DNA from: a bacterium
GTDB lineage: Bacteria; Oederibacteriota; PGYV01; DSBP01
Direction of reading: 5' to 3'
NCBI GenBank assembly: GCA_011049465.1
Contig: DSBP01000189.1
Span: forward strand, 1-14,360
DNA length: 14,360 nucleotides
A program made the position numbers and the translations under genes. Shown here one piece after another: positions 1 to 6,812 of this stretch; the first letter of the stretch is position 1, and the number at the start of each line of letters is the position of its first letter. Under the pieces are notes generated by a model, which made no database searches, had not been told where the DNA came from, and saw nothing but the letters and a program-made list of their open reading frames with translations.

Positions 1-31
1 AATGTATATCAGAGAGCACCGCGTATCTCAT
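1..31 (-). CDS. Metallophosphoesterase, N-terminal fragment (cut by window edge)
   Basis: Only the first ten codons are inside the window. They read MRYAVLSDIH, the standard opening of calcineurin-like phosphoesterases of the YfcE/MJ0936 type. In that family the Asp and His of the D-x-H motif (here D8 and H10) bind the metal ions at the active site. The ATG is at 29-31, and a purine-rich Shine-Dalgarno (AAAGGGGA) lies just upstream on the minus strand at about 36-43. The gene follows the YwqK-like gene by 46 bp and may be co-transcribed with it. The substrate (phosphodiester, protein phosphate or nucleotide) cannot be told from ten residues. The family call rests on one short motif plus a good start context. 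Confidence 0.6.
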   Translation of the reverse strand, partial: MRYAVLSDIH

Positions 32-77
32 CTTGTCCCCTTTGAAAATTTTTCGCGCTGTTTTTAAGGCCGTGATT

Positions 78-617
78 TCAGTAATTTTCTTCCTTTTTCA
101 GCGTTCCGTCCTCCGCGTACTGCCGTATCATTTTTAATTTGCCTTTTTTATAGGCCGCATAAACTGCCAAAACCCCGGATTCATAATATTCCCGCTCCTC
201 ACCGTCAAGCACCCCGTCCTTATAAAACTCCTCTTCCTGGATGCTTCCTGACGGGTAATAAAGCTTGTGCGCGCCTTCCCTGCGCCCCTTTTTGTACCCG
301 CCCGCGAGCTTAAGCCTGCCGTTTTCATGGTACTGCTTATACTCTCCGTCAAGGTTATTGTCGCGGAAAAAACCCTCCTCCTCAATCTTTCCCTCAGGAG
401 AAAGAAGCAGATAATGGCCGTTTAATTCGGAGTTTTTATATGTTATTTCGGAAGCAAGAACCCCGCCCTCATGATACATCCGCACAACGCCATTAATCCT
501 TTTCCCTGTTTTCTTTATGGTGCCCTTATCGCCGTAAATCCAGCGTGCGGCCTCCCTGGAGTCCTTATCATAAAAAATCTGCGTGTTAGACTGCATTTTC
601 GCCGTATATTCCTGCAT
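78..617 (-). CDS. YwqK/MORN-like repeat protein
   Basis: This 179-residue protein has no signal peptide or membrane segment, so it is probably cytoplasmic. From residue 42 it is a regular tandem array with an exact 24-residue period: units start at 42, 66, 90, 114 and 138, a shortened unit covers 162-179, and a degenerate one lies at about 22-41. Each unit follows a D/N/E-G opening, an aromatic at position 7, Gly near 10-11 and an aromatic-K/R turn near 19-20. This matches the MORN-variant repeats of proteins annotated as 'toxin-antitoxin system YwqK family antitoxin'. That name comes from Bacillus YwqK, and no toxin gene is visible here. The ATG at 617 has a GGGGA Shine-Dalgarno a few bases upstream and a close-to-consensus promoter at 642-670, so the gene probably has its own transcript. 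A later Met at residue 8 is less likely. The role is unknown; such arrays form extended beta-hairpin stacks that may bind proteins. Confidence 0.8.
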   Translation of the reverse strand: MQEYTAKMQSNTQIFYDKDSREAARWIYGDKGTIKKTGKRINGVVRMYHEGGVLASEITYKNSELNGHYLLLSPEGKIEEEGFFRDNNLDGEYKQYHENGRLKLAGGYKKGRREGAHKLYYPSGSIQEEEFYKDGVLDGEEREYYESGVLAVYAAYKKGKLKMIRQYAEDGTLKKEENY

Positions 618-641
618 ATCTTCCCCTGTCAGTTTTTTTCA

Positions 642-670
642 ATTATACCTGTTTTAAACGTTTTTGTAAA
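642..670 (-). promoter_or_regulatory. Sigma70-type promoter for the YwqK-like gene
   Basis: Read on the minus strand, TTTACA (665-670) is followed by a 17-base spacer and TATAAT (642-647). The -10 box is perfect, the -35 box has one mismatch to TTGACA, and the spacing is optimal. Transcription would begin near 633-636, giving a leader of about 17-20 bases that includes the Shine-Dalgarno. It is the clearest promoter in the window and sits where one is expected, after a 575-bp gap. Confidence 0.75.
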
Positions 671-755
671 CGGGATTGTTGGAAACAAAAAGACAGTTTA
701 AATTTGGAATTTGCAATTTGCAAGTTAGTACAACCCCCGGAAGACAAGACGCTTT

Positions 756-799
756 GGGCGATTCGTCCTTCGACTTCGCTCAGGACAGGTGAATCGCCC
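756..799. repeat. Palindromic intergenic repeat (CCTGAGCGAAGTCGAAGG type)
   Basis: The outer arms GGGCGATTC (756-764) and GAATCGCCC (791-799) are perfectly complementary over 9 bp. They enclose a second stem, GTCCT (765-769) with AGGAC (782-786), with four unpaired bases at 787-790. The core read on the minus strand is CCTGAGCGAAGTCGAAGG. From memory, this core is scattered between genes in many uncultured bacterial genomes and is often mistranslated as peptides containing 'SEVEG'. The structure is seen directly; membership of a dispersed family is recall and needs a genome search. Confidence 0.65.
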
Positions 800-816
800 C
801 TACAAAAACAGCGCAT

Positions 817-839
817 CACGGTATTAATCCGTGTTTTTT
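817..839 (+). terminator. Weak terminator-like hairpin on the plus strand
   Basis: CACGG (817-821) pairs with CCGTG (829-833) around a 7-base loop, followed by six T residues (834-839). On the plus strand this has the shape of an intrinsic terminator, but the stem is only 5 bp and no plus-strand gene leads into it. It may be part of a repeat element rather than a working terminator. Confidence 0.25.
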
Positions 840-860
840 GCAGGCTGCTAAACAACCACC

Positions 861-938
861 GCCCCAACACACACTGACGCAGGACGGGGCCAGCAGTGGA
901 AAATTTCGTCGAGAACTCAGGGCGCGTCTGTGTTGGGC
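861..938 (-). repeat. Imperfect inverted repeat with an integron attC-like outline
   Basis: The arm at 861-880 and the arm at 924-938 are complementary over 15 positions, with 1 and 4 extra bases on the left arm. Read on the minus strand, the structure opens with GCCCAAC (938 to 932) and closes with GTTGGGG (868 to 862). These resemble the R'' (RYYYAAC) and R' (GTTRRRY) boxes of integron attC sites, apart from the last base. An inner GACGC/GCGTC pair could stand for the L boxes. The 77-bp length fits attC sites. Against this, the spacers are unequal (3 and 7 bases), and no cassette gene or integrase is in the window. Confidence 0.3.
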
Positions 939-1047
939 GCTATTCAACGCCATCCCAAACACCCATGCCCTGCCTGAAAGTTGCCGCACTAAAACCTGCG
1001 CAAGCCAAATCGCGGCCATTTACGCATCACCGGATGAACAGGCTCAC

Positions 1048-1065
1048 CGCCGATGTAAATCGGCG
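1048..1065. repeat. Perfect 7-bp hairpin
   Basis: CGCCGAT (1048-1054) and ATCGGCG (1059-1065) are perfect inverted copies around a 4-base loop, GTAA. There is no T-run on either side, so it is not an intrinsic terminator. It probably belongs to the same repeat-rich insert as its neighbours. Confidence 0.5.
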
Positions 1066-1106
1066 AAATTTCTCCGCTGCCTGCCCCGGCCCACCTCAAG
1101 TGGGGC

Positions 1107-1198
1107 AACTGAAAACTGAAATTTGAAAGTTTAAAGTTAGTTCGGGGAGAGGGACCGCTTTTCATTAACTTTAAGTTTTCAGTTTTAACTTTTCAGTT
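1107..1198. repeat. A/T-rich imperfect inverted repeat (33-bp arms)
   Basis: The arms at 1107-1139 and 1166-1198 are inverted copies matching at 27 of 33 positions by direct alignment, with a 26-base spacer. The matched outer ends (AACTGAAAA) and inner ends (TTAAAGTTA) are perfect. The right arm supplies the last sense codon and the TGA stop of the DUF2723 gene, so the element abuts or has replaced the original gene end. In RNA it could form a long A-U-rich hairpin just past the stop codon and act as a 3'-end stabiliser or weak terminator. It lacks the G/C stem and U-tract of a standard terminator. Confidence 0.55.
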
Positions 1199-3118
1199 TA
1201 ATTCCCTTCTTGCCGCCTCCCTTTTCCCCCTGTCCCACTCCCTGTCAGCGTAAAACCTTAGCCAGTACAAAAACCTCTCCCTGTCCCTGCGCTCCGCGTA
1301 AATATTCATTATGAGCCCCAGCGCCGCGAAATCATACGGGTCCATGTGCGCGCCCTCTTCAAGGTATTTCAGCGCGGAATCAATGTCAGCCGCATCATGA
1401 AAATATACTGAAGCGACCGACTTTTTAACCGGAGCGGAATCAAACCCTGTTTCAAGCGCCCTGTTTTTATAAAACTCAAAACCGGCCCTGTCGCCGGCGC
1501 GTACTGCCTGCTCGGCCTTTTTCACGAAATATGAGGCCATGAGCTGCCTGTGAAAATAGTCAGCGTTGGGGTTGATAAAATAATCCCTTAATGAAACCAT
1601 GCTCATGAGCCCGCTGCCTGAGCTGCCTGCTCCGCCTGCCTCATAGAGCATTCCATAAGACGCGGTTTGAACACCCTCTCCGGCCGGCATAAACCTGCCT
1701 ATGTAAAAGGTTTTCCCCGGATTTTGCTCCCTTATGGCTGCCTCAATCTTGTCGGCGTCAGCCCGGGTCATCCACCCGTCTTTTCTTCTTATGTTTTTAT
1801 AAACGGCTGTGTCAAGCACGTTTCCTGACTTGTCATACGCCCGCACCCCTTCCCATAACTTTTTGACTTTTTTAAGGTAATGGACGCTGAACGCGTCAAC
1901 ATCGGCCCTTAAAAAAACAACATTCCCGTTTCCCGCGGTCTTCAGGATATTCAGGCCGTGGTCATAGGCAAGAAAACTCCGCGAATGGTTGTTCTCCCTG
2001 AATCCCGCCGATGCCATGAAAAGAACGGGTATGAAGAGCATATATACCAGCATCCGGCCGGTTCTGAACCTCTTTACCGATTCAAAAGAGAGCGCTGATA
2101 CGGCGAACGCCGCTGCTGTCAATACTGCCGCGTCATTCAGCATATAAAACGGCCTGTTCACATAAACGGCCAGCGGCGTCGGGGAATTTCCCGTCATAAT
2201 AAAGAGCGCTGCCGCCTGAATAAAAAAGAACCCAAATACAGCCGCGAACAGCCTTCTGCCTGCCCTGAAAAGCACAAACCATCCGGCAGCGCCAAAGAGC
2301 GCCATAAAGGACAGCCCTGACGCGTACGACAGAAAATATTCTTTGAACTTGAAAACCAGCGCAGTCCCGCTGAACGGCGGCCCTCCATCCGAGGAATAGA
2401 CGTCCCTGAATATGTGCCCGAGCACTGTTCCCTCCGAATCAAGCCCTGCCCACGTAATATCAGCGCTTCCCGCGCGGATAAAGAGGTAAAGAAACGGCGT
2501 CAGAAATGAAATCGCGAAAAACGCCGCGCCCCTGAGAGCTCTCCCGGAATTTCCGCGCGGAAGAGAGCCCAGAAGAACCGCGCAGCACAGCACGGACAAT
2601 AGGGCTGTCGTGTAGTGGCAGGAAATCATGAACCCGGCGGCAAACATTCCCAGATAAAAGAAACGGCTGTCGCGCCGCTGAAGGAATTTAACGGCTGAAA
2701 ACGCCGCGGCAAACGAGAATACATAGGCAAGCATGTAAATCCCTCCCTTTGCCGTCATGGCGTTGAACCAGAATACCGGCGATACGGCAAAACAAAAGGC
2801 AGCAAGAAGCGCGGCCGTGTTGTTCCTGCGGCCGGCAAATGACAGCAAAGACGAGAGAAAACAATAAAAGAGAATAAGGACAATAACAGCGTAAAAAGAG
2901 GCGGCAAGATTCAGCCTGTATCCCACGTCCCCGGGAAGAAACACCGTGAATAATTTTCCGGCCATTGTGAAGAGCGGGTATCCGGGCGGGTGCCCTATGC
3001 CCAGCGTTACAGCGGCAGAGGCAAGCTCGCCGCTGTCACCGAGATATATGGTTGGCGGCGCGGTTTTTATGAAAAGAACCGCCATGACAAAGACAAGGGC
3101 CGGCGCCAAAACGCGCAC
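1193..3118 (-). CDS. DUF2723 / TMEM260-like multi-pass membrane protein
   Basis: This 641-residue integral membrane protein has the DUF2723 (PF11028) signature at its N-terminus: an opening membrane helix at about 4-20, then DSGE (28-31) and HPPGYPLF (43-50) in the first extracytoplasmic loop. About ten hydrophobic segments follow, up to about residue 370. The remaining roughly 270 residues are soluble and end in a helical, TPR-like stretch. The acidic loop and topology match GT-C glycosyltransferases, and the eukaryotic relative TMEM260 is a protein O-mannosyltransferase. A lipid-linked-sugar-dependent transfer to protein outside the membrane is therefore plausible but inferred. The start is GTG at 3116-3118, two bases after the recN stop, with GGCGGG upstream as a possible weak ribosome binding site. 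The next Met (residue 12) would cut the first helix. An A/T-rich inverted repeat provides its stop codon. Confidence 0.85.
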   Translation of the reverse strand: MRVLAPALVFVMAVLFIKTAPPTIYLGDSGELASAAVTLGIGHPPGYPLFTMAGKLFTVFLPGDVGYRLNLAASFYAVIVLILFYCFLSSLLSFAGRRNNTAALLAAFCFAVSPVFWFNAMTAKGGIYMLAYVFSFAAAFSAVKFLQRRDSRFFYLGMFAAGFMISCHYTTALLSVLCCAVLLGSLPRGNSGRALRGAAFFAISFLTPFLYLFIRAGSADITWAGLDSEGTVLGHIFRDVYSSDGGPPFSGTALVFKFKEYFLSYASGLSFMALFGAAGWFVLFRAGRRLFAAVFGFFFIQAAALFIMTGNSPTPLAVYVNRPFYMLNDAAVLTAAAFAVSALSFESVKRFRTGRMLVYMLFIPVLFMASAGFRENNHSRSFLAYDHGLNILKTAGNGNVVFLRADVDAFSVHYLKKVKKLWEGVRAYDKSGNVLDTAVYKNIRRKDGWMTRADADKIEAAIREQNPGKTFYIGRFMPAGEGVQTASYGMLYEAGGAGSSGSGLMSMVSLRDYFINPNADYFHRQLMASYFVKKAEQAVRAGDRAGFEFYKNRALETGFDSAPVKKSVASVYFHDAADIDSALKYLEEGAHMDPYDFAALGLIMNIYAERRDRERFLYWLRFYADREWDRGKREAARRELN

Positions 3119-3120
3119 TG

Positions 3121-4875
3121 TTACCCGCCTTTTCCGCGCGCTGCCTGCATCAGCTCCCTTGCGGCTTTAATGGACACGTCCGTTATCTTTTCACCGCTTA
3201 AAAGCGACGCGACCTCTTCCACCGCCTCCCTCTCCTCAAGCGCTTTTATATAAGTCTCTGTCTTGCCCGCCTCTGTTTTTTTTCCCACTTTAAAATGAGT
3301 ATCCGCGAAGCAGGCTATTTGCGGCAGGTGAGTTATGCATATTATCTGCTTGCGCTCCGATATGGCGCGCAGTTTTTCCCCGGCGCCGCCGGCTATCTTC
3401 CCTGAAATGCCCGTGTCTATCTCGTCAAATACCATGACGGGTATCATGTCTATTGATGAAAGGATATTCTTTATCGCCAGCATTATCCTGGAAATCTCGC
3501 CCCCTGACGCGACCTTGGCCAGGGGTTTTAAATCCTCTCCGGGGTTAAGCGATACCATGAACTCAATGCTGTCTATGCCGTCCCTGCCTACCGTAATCCT
3601 CTTTTTCTTCCATTCGGTTTCAAACCCGGCGCCGGGCGCAAGAGGCGTTATTGATACATCAAAGCTTCCCTTCATTATTCCGAGGCCTTTGAGTTCGCTG
3701 ACTATTTTTCCGCCCAGTTCCTTTGCTTTTTCCTGCCTGCGCACTGAGAGCGCAGCCGCCTTTTCAGCGGCCTCCGCAAGGACGCGCGCTTTTTCAGCCT
3801 CTTTCTCCTCAATAATACCGGCGTTCAGCTCTATGGACCTCTTCTCGTTTTCAAGGCCCATATAAAATTCTTTGAGCCCCGCCAAATCGCGCATCTTATA
3901 TTTTTTCAGCAGGCCCTCCAGAAGCTCAATGCGCGCCTCAACAGAAGCAAGCTCTGCCGGGTCGTATTCCGCCTTATCCATATAAGCAGCGAAAAAATCC
4001 TTTGCTTCCGAGGCCTTTACAACAGCGTCCTTTAACGCGTCCCTGTAAAGCCCGCAGGCTTTTGCGTCATATCTTCCTATAATCTCCGCCTGTTTTTCCG
4101 CGGCAGCCAGCAGGTCAATGGCACCTTTGCCCTCAGCGTCAAGAGATGAAGGCATAAGGGACATAACAGCCTCCATGGCCGCGGTTTTAATCTCCTGCGT
4201 GTTCGCCATTATCATTCTTCTGCCCGTGAGCTCCTCTATCTCGGAATCAGACGATAATTCCGCTGCCGCAAGCTCGTTAATCCTGAAATTGAGGACATCA
4301 AGCTTTTCCTGCTTGGAATCTTCAGCCTCTTTAAGCTCTTTTATCTCCGCGTCAAGGCGCGAAAGCAGGCTGTAGAGGAGGTTTATTTCCCCCTTTTCCT
4401 TCAGCACTCCCGCGTATCCATCAACGAGCCCTATGTGAGTCTCCCTTGATAAAAGCGACTGGTGTTCGTGCTGTCCGTGGATATCAATAAGCAGGCTTCC
4501 TGTCCGGGAAAGAAGTGACAATGTGGCAGGGCTGTTATTTATGAATATTCTGCCCTTGCCGTTTCTGTTAAGCTCTCTTTTGATTATTATCCTGTCGTCC
4601 AAAAGTTCTATTCCGGCCTCTTCAAGTATCGCGGCCGCCGCCTTTTTAAGTTCTGTGCCGGCGCCAAGCTCAAAGACCGCCTCAACAACAGCCTGTTCTT
4701 CCCCTGTCCTTATACTCTCGGTAAAACCGCGCTCTCCGGCCGCGAGATTCAGCGCGCCTATGATTATTGATTTTCCCGCGCCGGTCTCGCCTGTCATAAT
4801 ATTGAGCCCGGGCCCGAATTCTATTGTCACTTCCTTTAACAGCGCGTAATTGCGTATTTTAAGTGCAGAGAGCAT
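3121..4875 (-). CDS. recN: DNA repair protein RecN
   Basis: RecN is a cytoplasmic SMC-like ATPase that helps tether DNA ends and load recombination at double-strand breaks. All its ATPase parts are present in this 584-residue protein: Walker A GETGAGKS at 29-36, the ABC signature ASGGE at 456-460, Walker B VFDEID at 482-487, and the His switch in THLPQ at 515-519. The middle (about 150-400) is rich in charged helices and forms the two-strand coiled coil, shorter than in true SMCs. Its length is close to the family norm of about 550-580. The ATG at 4875 has GGGGA just upstream. It follows dxs by 31 bp, the same relative order as the dxs...recN cluster of Firmicutes, but without the tlyA and argR genes usually between them. 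No SOS-box-like operator is visible. Confidence 0.97.
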   Translation of the reverse strand: MLSALKIRNYALLKEVTIEFGPGLNIMTGETGAGKSIIIGALNLAAGERGFTESIRTGEEQAVVEAVFELGAGTELKKAAAAILEEAGIELLDDRIIIKRELNRNGKGRIFINNSPATLSLLSRTGSLLIDIHGQHEHQSLLSRETHIGLVDGYAGVLKEKGEINLLYSLLSRLDAEIKELKEAEDSKQEKLDVLNFRINELAAAELSSDSEIEELTGRRMIMANTQEIKTAAMEAVMSLMPSSLDAEGKGAIDLLAAAEKQAEIIGRYDAKACGLYRDALKDAVVKASEAKDFFAAYMDKAEYDPAELASVEARIELLEGLLKKYKMRDLAGLKEFYMGLENEKRSIELNAGIIEEKEAEKARVLAEAAEKAAALSVRRQEKAKELGGKIVSELKGLGIMKGSFDVSITPLAPGAGFETEWKKKRITVGRDGIDSIEFMVSLNPGEDLKPLAKVASGGEISRIMLAIKNILSSIDMIPVMVFDEIDTGISGKIAGGAGEKLRAISERKQIICITHLPQIACFADTHFKVGKKTEAGKTETYIKALEEREAVEEVASLLSGEKITDVSIKAARELMQAARGKGG

Positions 4876-4906
4876 CTTCCCCGTATCCTTTTATTTTTTT
4901 TCGGCC

Positions 4907-6802
4907 TCAACGCCCGGCCGGCTGTTCAAGCATCCTTAAAATTGCCTTTTCAATTGCTCTTTGCGATATGCCCGATTCATCCCGCAGCTCTTCCATTGTT
5001 CCCTGCCCCGGAAAAAGGTCAGGAATGCCCAGAATCGAGACTTTAAAATTTCTGAGCCCTTTTCTTTTAAGCATGGCCGCAACTGACTGGCCGAACCCGC
5101 CTTCTATCACTCCCTCTTCAACGGTTATCAGCCTGCCTGTCTTCGCGACAGACCTTGCAATTGCGTTTTCGTCAAGCGGCTTCGCAAACCGCGCGTCAAT
5201 AATCTCTATTTTTTTCGCGTATTTTTTTCCAAGCGCGCCTGCCGCGTTTATAACTTCGCCAAGCGGCGTCCCCAGGCAGGCTATTGTAACAGCCGAGCCC
5301 TTTTTTACGATCCTTGCCTTACCGGGTATTACAGCGGCCATATTTTCCTGTTTTATCGCCGCGACCGACTCCCCCCGCGGGAAACGTATTGATGAGGGGC
5401 CCGCCGTATATCTGAGAGCGGTCTTCATCAGCCTCTCAAGCTCAAACGCGTCAGAAGGCGCCATCACAATCATGTTCGGTATCATCTTCATGAACGCGAT
5501 GTCAAAGATGCCGTGATGAGTGGGCCCGTCCTCACCCACTATTCCCGCCCTGTCCATGGCGAATACAACAGGCAGTTTCTGCAGCCCCGCGTCGTGTATT
5601 ATCTGGTCAACACCCCTCTGCAAAAACGTGGAGTAAACGGCGACTACCGGCCTCATTCCTGCCGCTGCCAGTCCGGCCGCGAATGTCACAGCGTGTTCCT
5701 CGGCAATACCCACGTCAAAAAACCTTCCGGGATAGCGCCTCTTAAACTCAGAGAGGTTTGTCCCCTCAATCATGGCCGCCACTATGGCCGCTATTTTATT
5801 GTTTTTGCCGGCCAGCTTTACAAGCGAATCGGAAAAGACCGATGAATAAGAGGGCCTGCCGCAGCTCTTCTCGGGCTCGCCCGTCTCCACGTTAAACTTT
5901 CCTATGCCGTGAAACATGGTCGGGTTCTTCTCTGCCGGCGCGTAGCCCTTCCCCTTCTTTGTGTAAACATGGAGAAGCTTGGGGCCTTCAAGGGCCTTTA
6001 TCCTCTGAAGCGTCTCCGTAAGGTTTTTAATATTATGCCCGTCTATCGGCCCGAAATATCTCAGCCCCAGCTCCTCAAAAATAATCCCGGGCGAGAGCAC
6101 GCCTTTGATTGATTCCTCCGCCTGTTTTATTATTGCCGCGGTGGGCTGCCCGATTGCCGGTATTTTCAGCAGCATATCCCTTGCGGTCTGCCTGAACTTG
6201 TTGTATATTCCGCCTGTCATGATATTATTGAGATGTTTTGAGAGCGCGCCCACAGTGGGGGAGATTGACATCTCATTGTCTATGACAACTATCAGCATGT
6301 TGGTTTTATCGTGCCCCATGTGGTTTATCGCCTCAAGAGACATTCCGTTGGCGAGCGACGCGTCGCCTATTACCGCCACAACCTCGTTTTTTCCCCCGCT
6401 TATATCCCTTGCTTTCGCGAACCCAAGCGCGGCTGAAATGGATGTTGACGTGTGCCCCGCTCCGAAGGCGTCATACGGGCTCTCGGAGATTTTTGTGAAT
6501 CCGGATATCCCCCCCTTTTTTCTGAGGCTGTGGAACCTCTTTTTCCTGCCTGTTATTATCTTGTGAGCGTATGCCTGGTGCCCCACATCCCATATTATTT
6601 TGTCAACGGGAGGGTCAAATACCCTGTAAAGCGCGAGTGTTGTCTCAACAGCGCCGAGAGACGACGCGAGGTGCCCCCCTGTTTTGGAGACCGATTTAAC
6701 CATAAAATCCCTTATTTCATCCGCCAGCAGGGATATCTTTTCGTGGCTCATTTTTTTAAGGCTTTCGGGTGATTTTATCCTGTCAAGAATTTTATATTTC
6801 AC
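4907..6802 (-). CDS. dxs: 1-deoxy-D-xylulose-5-phosphate synthase
   Basis: Dxs condenses pyruvate with glyceraldehyde 3-phosphate, using thiamine diphosphate, as the first step of the MEP isoprenoid pathway. In the 631-residue protein (numbered from the GTG at 6802) I see GGHLASSLG with the active-site His at 44, VGHQAYAHK from 73, GHTSTS from 116, the thiamine/Mg motif GDASLANGMSLEAIN from 146 with its partner Asn at 176, the catalytic Glu at 368 in AEEHAVTF, and GEDGPTHHG from 423. All key residues are intact. The frame can be read from a TTG at 6814, but the GTG at 6802 has GAGG exactly 6 bases upstream, and the first ATG would remove the conserved ILDRIKSP region. The DUF212 stop codon overlaps this ribosome binding site, implying translational coupling. 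ispA, encoding a later enzyme of the same pathway, is two genes upstream. Confidence 0.97.
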   Translation of the reverse strand: MKYKILDRIKSPESLKKMSHEKISLLADEIRDFMVKSVSKTGGHLASSLGAVETTLALYRVFDPPVDKIIWDVGHQAYAHKIITGRKKRFHSLRKKGGISGFTKISESPYDAFGAGHTSTSISAALGFAKARDISGGKNEVVAVIGDASLANGMSLEAINHMGHDKTNMLIVVIDNEMSISPTVGALSKHLNNIMTGGIYNKFRQTARDMLLKIPAIGQPTAAIIKQAEESIKGVLSPGIIFEELGLRYFGPIDGHNIKNLTETLQRIKALEGPKLLHVYTKKGKGYAPAEKNPTMFHGIGKFNVETGEPEKSCGRPSYSSVFSDSLVKLAGKNNKIAAIVAAMIEGTNLSEFKRRYPGRFFDVGIAEEHAVTFAAGLAAAGMRPVVAVYSTFLQRGVDQIIHDAGLQKLPVVFAMDRAGIVGEDGPTHHGIFDIAFMKMIPNMIVMAPSDAFELERLMKTALRYTAGPSSIRFPRGESVAAIKQENMAAVIPGKARIVKKGSAVTIACLGTPLGEVINAAGALGKKYAKKIEIIDARFAKPLDENAIARSVAKTGRLITVEEGVIEGGFGQSVAAMLKRKGLRNFKVSILGIPDLFPGQGTMEELRDESGISQRAIEKAILRMLEQPAGR

Positions 6803-6808
6803 GGCCAA

Positions 6809-6812
6809 CCTC
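6809..6812 (-). promoter_or_regulatory. Ribosome binding site deciding the dxs start
   Basis: On the minus strand GAGG ends 6 bases before the GTG at 6800-6802. The TGA stop of the upstream gene (6811-6813) overlaps it. The alternative TTG at 6812-6814 lies on top of this site and has no comparable one of its own. Confidence 0.65.

Larger units (their letters stand above)
618..1192. other. 575-bp intergenic region rich in inverted repeats
   Basis: No credible gene is present: the open frames here have no recognisable domain and run through palindromes. From left to right it holds the promoter at 642-670; short AATTTG-type direct repeats at about 702-725; a palindromic repeat at 756-799; a small hairpin with a T-run at 817-839; a larger inverted repeat at 861-938 resembling an integron attC fold; a perfect 7-bp hairpin at 1048-1065; a 5-bp hairpin at 1090-1104; and an A/T-rich inverted repeat at 1107-1198 that runs into the end of the DUF2723 gene. 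AATTTG/AAGTTAGT-like tracts occur on both sides of the structured part. The composite looks like accumulated non-autonomous repeats rather than a promoter region alone. Confidence 0.7.

Noticed and set aside
78..617. A toxin-antitoxin pair with the YwqK-like protein as antitoxin
   Set aside because: The next gene starts as a metallophosphoesterase and no toxin-like gene is adjacent; the antitoxin label is inherited annotation.
817..839. Functional intrinsic terminator on the plus strand
   Set aside because: The stem is only 5 bp and no plus-strand gene feeds it; kept only as a low-confidence feature.
643..1126. Several short open frames in the intergenic region, both strands
   Set aside because: They run through palindromic repeats, have no recognisable domain, and lack a convincing ribosome binding site; one contains the SEVEG peptide typical of mistranslated repeats.
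3335..5516. Long plus-strand open frames opposite recN and dxs
   Set aside because: Both minus-strand genes are unambiguous with intact motifs; the plus-strand peptides are Ser/Ala/Pro-rich antisense shadows.
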